From Eutreptiella sp. 'Long Island Sound 2002' (taxonomy: Eukaryota; Euglenozoa; Euglenophyceae; Eutreptiales; Eutreptiaceae): DNA of 64,000 bases. Positions 50,845 to 60,398 of this stretch are shown here, one piece after another. The notes beneath the pieces were generated by a model, which did no database searches, was not told where the DNA came from, and saw only the letters and a program-made list of their open reading frames with translations. The DNA lies in the NCBI GenBank assembly GCA_964036045.1, contig OZ038380.1:189000694-189064693 (forward strand), given 5' to 3'. The position numbers were made by a program, and so were the translations under genes. The first letter of the stretch is position 1, and the number at the start of each line of letters is the position of its first letter.

Positions 50845-51247
50845 CCCCTGAGGGGCTCGGGGCGTGGGCGACGGCCGCCACTGCACTCACCGGGCATCCA
50901 CACCCTGATCCGGGACTGTGCTGGAGGGGCACTGGGCCAAAAAAGGGGGCTTCAGGAGCGGTTGATGGAGGCGGTTACTGGCGGTTAGAACAGTGGTTGG
51001 CAGGCAATGTCTGGCGGGCACGAACCGGTGGGAGGGGCATTGGGGGGGAGCAGTTGTTGCTTTGCAGCCTGTGCCTTGCAGGGTAAAGGGGTGCATCCAA
51101 CATTTGTATCCCTCAGCGCGGGGGGGGGGGGGGGGGCAGGGCAGAAGCGGTTGGCAGGGGAGACTGTCACGCCAAAGGGGGGGGGGGAGGCGTTACCCAG
51201 GGAAGTATTAGACTGGCCGTACACCTTCGGAGGATGGGGGGGGGTTA

Positions 51248-51385
51248 TCCCCCCCCCCCCCCGACCAAAGTGACCACCGCGGGAAAAAACAGAATGTACC
51301 ATCGGGAAAATCTGGTCGGACAATTTTTGGTACACAAACTTTTGGGTCTCGGACCCCCCCCCCCTCTTCTAATGCATCCTTGGGG
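51248..51385 (+). repeat. C-run-bounded GGTACACAAACTTTTGG element
   Basis: C run, GACCAAAGTGACCACCGCGG, AAAATCTGGTCGGACAATTT, TTGGTACACAAACTTTTGGG, C run, then CTTCTAATGCATCCTTGG. Same orientation as the copies inside the gene. Confidence 0.85.
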
Positions 51386-51759
51386 TTAAACCCTCCCCCC
51401 CCTGCCCTAACCCATGTGTGTGTGTGTGGGGGGGGGGGTGTTCTGCCACCCAATACGGGGAGACTGGGGCGCACGGCTGTGGTCACGACCCATGGCTGAG
51501 CAGGACTAGCAGTGGTCAATCGTCGATTGCCAGTGGCGTCCCATGAGCCCTTCGCTGGCCACTCCCCAACCGTGTGCCCTCCTCCGCGCTGCAGACTAGT
51601 GCTGTGCGAGTCCTCACCGGGTTGGTGCGACGACATCCCCCCCCCCCCCCCCCGGCCAGTGCGGACGCGGAAGAGTACCGGGCATCCGTCGGTGGGGCCG
51701 GTGGGGGGGGGGGGGGGGGCGTACCGCCGCGTCTTCACCGCATTTTGCTTTTTCAGTGG

Positions 51760-51905
51760 TCCATCCACTGGCATCTTTGCGTCCTTGTTGACAGAAAGGT
51801 ACCTATGGTCTTGTAGGCCACTGACGAGCCATATTTCTTTCTGCGCTTTGTGCTGATCGCGTCTTGTGCTCACGCACCATAGCCCAGCATTCCTTCGGGG
51901 GGGGG
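51760..51905 (+). repeat. Dispersed repeat shared with 28060-28210
   Basis: TGACAGAAAGGTACCTATGG, TCTTGTAGGCCACTGACGAG, TTTCTGCGCTTTGTG and ATAGCCCAGCATTCCTT. Confidence 0.8.
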
Positions 51906-52884
51906 GGTGAGGGGCCTGCACTCTGCGGGAGCGGGTACTTTCGGGGGCAGACCGCCTCTTTGTGCGGTGGCCCGGCTCTGGCCCGGCGGCCCTAAGGCCC
52001 GCGGCCGTCCTCAGCTCAACGGGGCTGGGGCGGATGCCCGGTTACCCCCCAAGGGAAGGCCTCCGGGGCCGATGGGGGGGGTTCGCACCCCTGGGCCATC
52101 TGCGCCGGGGCCTCCCACATGAGCCCTTTGGCTGCCGCTTGATTGCACCCACGACGGCCCCAGACCCCCCCGCCGTGAGTGCTGTTCCGGGGGAAGGCCA
52201 CTTTGAAGGGCCGGGGGGTGGGGGCGTGCCACTTGAGATATGGTCCCACACGCCGATCGATGGATCATGGCCAAACATGTTCGGTCGCTCTCGCTGCCGC
52301 TCCCACCCCCTGCGCAGTCCTTGGCCTCTGACTCCGCACTGCACCGTCCCCCTGCCGTGGCGTGGCCGATGCCCTGAATGTCATGCCCTCTATTTGGACA
52401 CGTTGTTGACCAGACATGCCTCTAGTGTCTGGCAGGGCGACTGAGTCTTGTTAGGCATCAGCCCCTTGTCATGTGCCACTCAGTAATATCGGCTCCCGTC
52501 ACACCCGAAGCTCAGTAGGAACCAGCTGCATTCCGTGTCCGGCTCAGTAAGACCCAGCCCCTTCGTATCACGTCTGACCCGGCAGATGCCAGTGGCAAGT
52601 CTGGTGTTGACCCCCTTGCTGACCCTTCGGTGGTCTGAGATGCGCGGGCCGCGTGTGAGTCCGGGGGCAGCCTCCCCCTCCTGCTGCAGGCCCCTTGGCC
52701 CTGTGCCAGGGCTCCTGAGTACATGGATTTTGGTGGCCTTTGGTGACCGGTTTTTTGAATACACTTTGGCGACTTCGGTGATTTGTACTTTACAATAGAT
52801 GAAGGGAAATGGCAAGGGACAGGGAGAGGCTCTTGTGGAACAAGGGGGGGGGGGCTGTGTCCTGGGGTTTGTGTGTGTGCTCAA

Positions 52885-53160
52885 AGGGGGCGTACCGTGC
52901 GCTGTGCGAAAAGTTGGCTGTTCTCCACCACCGGGAGTTCGGTAAGTTCAGAAGATTGAAAGGACGTCATTGAATGGCTGCTGCAGTGGACGGGGCTATA
53001 GGGGGCAGAATTTAGGTCCCTGGGACCCATGGCAAGCATCAGATGTTTGAATTTTTGAGTTTTAAATTGATTGTGCATGATTCCGCAGGTGCGTGGTTTT
53101 CAGGGTTGTTACCCAGATAATCACCGTAATAATTGGCGCTGTGCGAAAACGCCCCCCATA
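52885..53160 (+). mobile_element. GGGGCGT...ACGCCCC element, copy 1
   Basis: From GGGGGCGTACCGTGCGCTGT to GCGCTGTGCGAAAACGCCCC, with 7-8 base inverted ends. The body (AGAAGATTGAAAGGACGTCA, TAGGTCCCTGGGACCCATGG) is almost identical to 53939-54244. Confidence 0.8.
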
Positions 53161-53351
53161 TGCATGCCTATGCGCAATCCTTTCCTTGATGTCCCAGCGG
53201 TGTCGTGGCCTCTTAACCCAATTTGTGAGCACGATGGCATTTGTTATGTGCGAAAGCCGTGTGTTGTCCAACGCAAGCGGATGTTTGATCAACCGGAAAT
53301 GGCAGAGCAACACAGAATATTGCCCGGTGCCAGTGGACGTTGCGGTTGGTG
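53161..53351 (+). other. Exon-like Cys-containing segment
   Basis: Between the two element copies a frame reads PMRNPFLDVPAVSWPLNPIC, EHDGICYVRKPCVVQRKRMF and on to SGRCGW, with a good donor (GTTG|GTGAGT at 53352). GC is lower than in the coil exons. A transposase or other gene relic is possible. I recognise no family. Confidence 0.3.
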
Positions 53352-53938
53352 AGTGTCATGGCGGACGCCCGAAGGCTGTGGGTAGGGCCCAGGCTCGCCA
53401 TCCTCGTCCCATGGGCTACGACCGGGGGCCCTGGGGCGGAATGGTCCGGGGTCAAGTGGTTTTGTGGGCGGTCGGGCATTCGGTGCGGTCCACAGGCATT
53501 AGAGGGGCTCAGGGGGTAGAAGGGCTGTGCGCAGGGACACGGGGCAGAGGAAGTCCGGTGCACTGACGAAGCCGCACAATGTGCGGGAAGAATGCTTTGC
53601 ATCCGTCGGTGAGGGCCCGGGCGTTTGTGGGTGCAGACTACAGACCTCCTTGTCAACGTGTGTGTGTGGGGGGGGGGCAGGTCACATCCCCTGCCCTGCG
53701 TGCAGTGGTACAGGGGAGGGGCTGTGCAGCGTGCCGTGGCTCGAAGAGCAAAGTGGGGGAGCAACCACGCCAGCAGCGCTTCAAGCCACCCGATGCCATG
53801 GAGAGTGCCTCACGCGCGGTGGCGGTTGGGCCGGACTGCCTCAGAACGATGGTGCCGAGGGATGTTGCAAAACAGCGGTCATACGGCACTGAACCGCAGC
53901 GACCGGGGGGCATTCCTTTGTTTGGGTAGAGACATCTT

Positions 53939-54244
53939 TGGGGGCGTACCGTGCGCTGTGCGTGCGCTGTGCGAAAAGTTGGCTGTTCTCCACCACCGGG
54001 AGTTTGGTAAGTTCAGAAGATTGAAAGGACGTCATTGAATGGCTGCTGCAGTGGACGGGGCTATAGGGGGCAGAATTTAGGTCCCTGGGACCCATGGCAA
54101 GCATCAGATGTTTGAATTTTTGAGTTTTGAATTGATTGTGCATGATTCCGCAGGTGGGGGGTTTTCAGGGTTGTTACCTGGAGAATCACTGTAATAATTG
54201 GCGCTGTGCGCGCACTGTGCGCGCGCTGTGCGAAAACGCCCCCT
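53939..54244 (+). mobile_element. GGGGCGT...ACGCCCC element, copy 2
   Basis: Same body as copy 1 but with extra GTGCGCTGTGC units at both ends. CTTTG on each side (before GGGGCGT and after ACGCCCC) may be a 5-bp target duplication. Confidence 0.82.
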
Positions 54245-54522
54245 TTGTTGCAGCCCCGGGGCTGATGGTGTGTGGTCCCTTTGTGGGCTGCAGGGGGGCA
54301 TTGTAGGCCCCCGCGGCCCCGCCTCTAATTCGGGTGAATGCCGCGTCCCACGAAAGGCGCGAGGTGCGGCGGGCGGTGCGACCGAGGCACTCTCATGGGC
54401 GACTGGGCAGGGCGAAGGACAACAAGCCGGGCCCCTTTTGGGGAGGGTTCACGCGCCCCCCGGTGTGCCCCACCGACGCAGGCCCGTTTGTTGGCCAGCG
54501 GCCCCTCCCCCCGGGCTTCTTT

Positions 54523-54719
54523 AGAATAATTAAAACCCAAGGGGGGGGGGGGGACCCCTCCCCCAAAACCCCCTCCCCCCCTCCCCAGACCAAAGTGACC
54601 TTCGTGGGAAAAAACGAAATTTACAATAGGGAAAATCTGGTCAGGCCATTTTTGGTACACCAAGTTTTGGGTCCAAAACCCCCTCCCCCCCTCCCCCCCC
54701 CCCTGCTCAAAAGAAGCCC
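54523..54719 (+). mobile_element. GGGCTTCTTT inverted-repeat element, copy 2
   Basis: It is nearly identical to 13857-14061, including TAGAATAATTAAAACCC, GGGAAAAAACGAAATTTACA, GGTCAGGCCATTTTTGGTAC and the AAAGAAGCCC end. Confidence 0.85.
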
Positions 54720-57067
54720 TGCCCCTCCCCCGTCCCTCTGAACACCGTCGGGGGCATACCACCCCCTCCCTCAAGGCATGGCCCTCACAGAAGGCACCCT
54801 CTTTCGGCACAGAGATTGCAATGCTGCGACGCTTGGGGGCCGTGTGTCAGGCACAGCTGCTCTCCAGCACCCCAAGTGGTCCTCGTCGACCATCGGCTCG
54901 TCCCGCTTTGCTGCCATGACCCCCTCCGTCGTGGGAGTGGCTGCAGGGGTTGACAAGGGAAAAGACGCGAAAAAAGACGAAACCTTGTGGGACAACAGGA
55001 GACGTGTGCAGCTGCAGGACTCCACCGCCGGAAGTGTCAGGCCCCTGCGGCATGCGGCCCGCCTCAAAGCACCCATGCCACAACACCCTGACCTCTGTCC
55101 TAATGTTTGCGCCTGACGCTAGTGCACCTCGGAGCAGGAAACACACAAGCCATCTGGTCACCCAGGGTAGACCAGTGATCTTACACTCGCACTGACCCCA
55201 TCGGAGTCAGGGCTCTCAAATGAGTCATAATTGCAGACCACATAGTTCTGGACCCATTGTCCATGCGCTCGTGACTTTAGCTCCTCTTGGGGGCTGCTGC
55301 ACACACCGAGCGTCCGAACACAAAAAAAAATGCAGACCACTTCTGGTGTGCCGCTACAGCCAAGGCAGTGATTGTTTGAGGGTACACACGTCCCATTCTA
55401 GAAATCGCATCCGCAGGCCTCTGGCACACCGCTGGCCCCCCAACGTGTAGTGTGCGGCTCTGGTGATGCGAGGCGGCCCGATCCCCCGCGTCATCGTGCC
55501 GCCAGGCCCCGTGTGATGGTGCCACGCACACGACAGCCCGATGCCATGTGCCGTGGGATGTCTGGGGGGGTCTGGGCCCTATCGCAGGGGATGGGTGTGC
55601 ACCTGACGTGCCCCCAGCCCCTTCGAGGCTCATGAGTATCCGCCCCGGCACCGGAGGTGTGAACGGCGTTGCACCACCAAAATTCGAATTTCTCTGGAAC
55701 ATGCCACCCCCCCACCCCCCCGCCCACTGCACACCTCCTCGTGCACAGAATTCAGCTGAACTGAGTGAGTCTCACATGAGGTCAGGGTCATGCTGGTTGC
55801 TTCAGAACCCGACGTCATGGCCCCCCAAGTAGGTAGAGCCTGCACCAGACACGTTCCCGGCCACGGCATTGTGTGTTGTGAGCCTCGCAGGTTGGGCAGA
55901 GATTGTAATGGGATCATAGCCCCCCCTTCGGAAGTCTCCACAAAAACACATTCGAAGTGCGGTGCAATCTGGAAGTACCCCCCCCGGCACACCCACACCT
56001 TTGGTGGTGTTGAAAGCCCCTCTCCCCCGCCGCTGGCCATGCCCTGTTCAACGGCACATGGGCCCGTGGCTTTTAAGGTCCTGTTTTGTGCGTGGAAGAG
56101 AATTGGGGACATTTGCTGCGCAAGGGAGGGGGGGAATTTGTGCCCCCCCCCCCCTCCTGTCCCCCCGGTGCAACCCCACCCCCCCCACTGACTGGACGAG
56201 GCGAACCTGGAAGCAGACGACTGTCGACCAACTCCTGCCTCTCTCTCTCTCTCTCTCACCGCATCGCTCGCTTCTTGAACAATGCGTTGCGGACGGAATA
56301 CGCCAAATATACTCCGACTGACCTGATCTCTTGGCCGCTCAGACTGACTCTTAGTTCGTGTCTCCTGCAGACCCTCATTGCACAGCCAGAGTCAGACTGT
56401 GGTTGTACCCTGCCGGGGTTTGGTGTAGCACCTCCCTTGCACAGCCGACCCCGGGAAGGGGGGGGACCGTCACTTGCACATTTATATCCAAAACTGTAGC
56501 ATTTAATTTCGAGTTCGTCTTCACTGGTCGCCCCCCATCCCCCACATTTTTTTGCAGTGGACCTCCGCCCCCGGGGCCAATTGAATATTAGGGCCTCAAT
56601 CTGCGCCTGACCTCCGATTTGAGCCGCGATTCCTTCTCCCCAACCCGTCTACCCTCTTTGCTGTCCTCTATCTGTCCATTACCATGCCACTAGTATCCTG
56701 CGGGGGGTACAAGTTAGAGATGGATGCACACACTAGTGTTCAGCTCTTCTACGAATGCCTTGGTGCTCTTGTGGCGGGGAGTAGGAGGCTGACGCATGCA
56801 TCGGGATCAGGATGATTGCGGTGAATGTAGGCCAGCGATTGGGTCTCACCATCGAGTTTCGCTTGGGTTTTCATGAATGGCTGAAGTCATGTTCGCTGCA
56901 CTGTCTTTCTGTATCTTTACAGTGCCCTAGTTAACACACCAGTGGCCCAGCCCAAGGAAGGCGTCTGAGGCGTCAGAGGCCTCCGGCCAACAGTGAGTTG
57001 TCAAAGGTACCGGCCTAAGTGGTTCCTCTCGGGGTGGGCGGAGGTTCCCGACCTTAGTGGGGGAGCG
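54720..57067. other. Intergenic, no confident gene
   Basis: Open frames on both strands are short and not supported by splice patterns. One plus frame (56086-56499) contains RFLNNALRTEYAKYTPTDLI but has no clear exon limits. CT repeats at 56233-56256. Confidence 0.4.
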
Positions 57068-57722
57068 TTAGCGCGCCGGACGCGCGCCGGGCATCTTTTT
57101 TGACCCGTGCCCCACCGGTGACCTTCTAGGGGGTGCACTCAGCGCAGTGCGCGCGCAGTGCAACTATTTGGACGTCTAGCCGTCCTAGAACCCCATACTT
57201 TATCATACATACTATGGGCATTATTGTTGTTTGACAACGAGTATTTTGATGCTTCTTTCACATTCGGGATATGGTATATTTGGATTCTCACCCAATTTCA
57301 CCAATTTCCTTCCATTTTTCGCTCGTTTCCACCACATCCACTCCTTACTAGGTTGATTTCTCCCCACCATGGGGACCCCGAGAAGGCAGGGGTGATGTAG
57401 CGAATACTGAGTTTGCGCTTCGTTCTTGTGACGTGAGGCAGAAACGCCGTCCAAAGCGCTTGCGGCTTGGGGACTCATTACCATAGTGAAATCTATGCGA
57501 AAGGTAAAGGCAAAGTACCGGTCAAGTACAATACAAATGACATTTGGAGTTGTTGAATTCACAGCGATTGTCTAATTATGCAACGTGCTTTGTAGGGAAG
57601 GTGCGCAGTCCATCATGGTCCATTGGGGGGCCTTCTCCATCAGAGGGTAAATCTCGGGCTGAAGGAGGGATAGTTAATAGAAAGGTAGCGCGCCGGGCGC
57701 TCGCCGGGCAAACATTCCCCCA
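57068..57722 (+). repeat. GCGCGCCGGGC-bounded repeat, copy 2
   Basis: TTAGCGCGCCGG...CCGGGCATCTTTTTTGACC at the left and GTAGCGCGCCGGGC...CCGGGCAAACATTCCCCC at the right match 10838-11195. It is about 300 bases longer, so either this copy has an insertion or copy 1 a deletion. Confidence 0.72.
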
Positions 57723-58796
57723 GTGACCACCATAAAATGGCAGGGGCAGACCTCTATGGGTGATGCAACTGCCCCCATCGCAAACTGTTTGTACTACTGG
57801 AAATACCCTTTTTCAAGCATTTGTCAACACTACTTATGGGGTTCGCAAGGCGACGGGATATAGCGCTGTGTGTTTCTCCCCATTGTGGTATTGAAGGGCA
57901 TCGGTGTTCTCGAAAAGCAGCTTCTGAGTTACGTTAGAGTCAATGCTCACAATGCACTCACCCGGTTACAATGCAGTCTGGTCCATCATACCCGCACATG
58001 GGGGTCGAGAGCCACGGCCAGGCTGTTCAGGGCCCGGTGCGATCGTATGCTGCAGTCAATGAGGCACTACCATTTGGGAAGAGTTGGGTTTGGAGGAGAT
58101 GGGGTGATGGTGCAGATGGCATGAGCGGTGGATCACGGTGTCACAGTTCCCGAGACAACATGCGGGGACTCACTCGGACAGCGACAACAGCACAGGCATT
58201 GAGGGGGAGTCTACTACTACTGTGCCATTGGTCAAGTGTGTTGGCCCATGACTCAGTAAATGTTACCGGGGGGTGCAGGGTCAACATTGGAAAAAGCAGG
58301 AGGTTGATGCGCCACGGTGCAGTCCCGGGTGCCTATGGTCGTGTTACCTGTTCTCTGCATTTCCTTCTGGCCTTCGCTACACCATGGCTGAATTTGGGCA
58401 CTGTGGGTGCACAGCGCATGATGTGCGCACAGAGATTCGGTGTGGCAACTTGTTGGCATCCCTCATCTCTATTCTTGTTCCTAGAGATTCTTCACCCCTA
58501 TTGCCGCGCATCGCTCCTTGCATTCTGTGCTCAGGCGATCCCCTTATTCTCAACACTTTGAGCGCCAGATCGTGCAAGACGAGGTGCTACACAAATGTCG
58601 TTTGTTGCCCCCCCCCCCCCCGCAAAAGCCCCCCCCATTGGCCCTCCCAGCCCCCCCCCCCATGGGGCCTCCGGCCAGGGGTAAGTGGGGGGGCTGGAGG
58701 TGGTGTCCAAACTAGAGGAGGAGCCCCCCCGCACCCCCAAGGGAGTCGTAGTGTCATGGTATCAATGACCGGAGCGTCATAGTACGTAAGAGACAT
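57723..58796. other. Intergenic, nothing recognised
   Basis: Moderate GC, short open frames, C runs near 58610-58660. No gene called. Confidence 0.4.
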
Positions 58797-58868
58797 GGAC
58801 GGTCTAGTGAAATGCGCCTTGGCTGGCGTTCGTCGTGGTCGGGGGTTCGAACCCCGGTTCGTCTGTCC
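58797..58868 (+). repeat. tRNA-like segment
   Basis: GGACGG and CTGTCC can pair as an outer stem. CGGGGGTTCGAACCCCGG (58840-58857) is a perfect T-arm/B box. The D arm is poor and four extra bases separate the T arm from the 3' stem. A tRNA pseudogene or SINE head is more likely than a working tRNA. Confidence 0.45.
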
Positions 58869-59156
58869 GTCCAGGGCCCGCCGGTGAGGTCCCCGCCACC
58901 GCCCCCTTCAGCAGCCCGCTCCACCATCGGTACCGCCGGTGCAATGGGTGGCGTGTCTCGTCCTCATAGTTTTTTGTCCTTTCTACTGTACACAATACAC
59001 CTATGTTTTTTTTACCTGTCAGTCAGTGTCCTCTGTGGGGATCAAAAAGGGCAAAGCACCAGACACAGCATACCTGCAGCAGCGCGCCCTGCCACCGGTA
59101 CCGCCTTGCGTCGCCGGAACCGCATCTCCTCCTCGTAGCCCTCCTCGGCCTCCGGC

Positions 59157-59226
59157 CAGGGGGATTCGAACCCCCGTCTTCAGGGCAGCAGCCGGCTGCA
59201 CAGCCGCTGCGGTACATGGCCCGAAA
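59157..59226 (-). repeat. tRNA-like segment, minus strand
   Basis: On the minus strand GGCCA...TGGCC can pair and GGGGGTTCGAATCCCCC is a perfect T arm. A CTGAAGA loop resembles a GAA (Phe) anticodon loop, but the anticodon stem is weak. CCTCCGGCCAGGGG next to it also occurs at 58668-58681. Confidence 0.45.
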
Positions 59227-60398
59227 GCCTGCATTATGCATCACAGCACTCATGAATGAAATGCCTGAGCCGCTACCATTGAACCGGAGGCTGGGCCTTC
59301 GGCCCCCTCACAGCAGTCATAACTTGTCCAGGCATACCGGTAGTATTGACAGGATTCAGGGAGGGAGTGGACTAGGGTTAGTACATGACAGCACACTGAG
59401 ACATTAACGTGAGATTTGGCCAATTGGGTGCCAGCAACTATCGCAAGACCACATGAAATGTCAAGGTGCCCACACCCCATGTGTGTAGATGCACGCCTCG
59501 TGGCGGAACAAGAAAACACGGTGCAGCATACAGAACCTCGGGAGAGGGAGGATCCAATGACCGATCGTTCAGATGCATGCTGTACGTATAGAAGAGCTCA
59601 CTGTACATACCTGTGATGTTGGGAGCATGGACTCTAACGGGACTGAGCATCTACGGTTCGAGAACGCTATTGCCCTGCTGTAGACCCGCTCTATGTTGTT
59701 GAATGTGTTTGCGGCCCCCCGCATGGCCCGTGTTAGGATGGGGGAAGGGGGTTAAGAGGCATGTGCCCGTCCTGCGGCGCCTGCAGCACCCGGGGCGCCT
59801 ATGCGACTGCTCTACCTGCGTTCCCAGTGCCCAGCAACAGCGCACGCCTCATTGACCGCAGCTTGTGAAGACATCAGGTGGCCGCATAGTCCCCCCCCCC
59901 CCCCGCCGCCCGTTGTCCTAGCTACGCCCTTGTCCAGGCTACAGTAGGCGTAGGGACTGTATGAATTTGGTACCTAATTTAATTCGGTACCAAAGGTAGT
60001 CCAGCCACATAAGACATGGGTTTGGTGACAAATTCGCCAGTTACATAGAGTCATGGACACAATTGTTGTGAGTGTTGCCCACTTGAACCCACATAGCTCT
60101 GATTTTGGAGATGTTTGTGCATTATCTTCCCCTTTTTTGGTGGTGGCGTGTGTGCCGGTAGTTGTATGTGTCGCGTGCAAGCTACACTGTTGTCCAAGCT
60201 ACAGTAGGTTTAGGGACGGTATTAATTTGGGACTTTTGCGTAGCTAGGACAAGGGGGGGGGGGTGATCCGAAAAGCATAAGTGCACACCCCCTGTGTACG
60301 TGCACTGCACGGATTGGGTCTCACTCTGCCTGTTCAACACTGTTCTCCGCAGAGAGCTTTGTTGTTGCAGCCCTGCCCCCATTGGATGAGCACTGGGG
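59227..60398. other. Intergenic, lower GC
   Basis: Two similar 60-base segments, at 59930-60000 and 60185-60245 (GTCCAGGCTACAGTAGG-type, ATTTGGGA/TACC), are the only repeat seen. No gene. Confidence 0.45.

Larger units (their letters stand above)
47521..50509 (+). other. Last intron
   Basis: AACCGCC-like units with GGACCGCCC ends (47840-48050), an exon-like segment (48822-49044), foldback element d (49227-49495), a GACCCCGAGAAGG-like unit (49640) and the 604-788 repeat (50218-50338). Confidence 0.6.
50845..52884. other. Intergenic, GC-rich repeats
   Basis: Long G runs (51120-51185), the C-run-bounded element (51248-51385) and a repeat shared with 28060 (51760-51905). No polyadenylation signal I can defend and no gene. 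Confidence 0.5.

Noticed and set aside
56086-56499. 137-codon plus ORF with LNNALRTEYAKYTPTDLI
   Set aside because: It crosses C and CT runs and has no clear exon limits or homology I recognise.
58797-58868. Functional tRNA gene
   Set aside because: The T arm is perfect but the D arm and spacing are wrong. Reported only as tRNA-like.
58872-59136. Two Pro/Ser- and Arg-rich frames as a small gene
   Set aside because: They lie between two tRNA-like repeats and share GGTACCGCC. The splice sites are weak and a GTGAGG sits inside the first.
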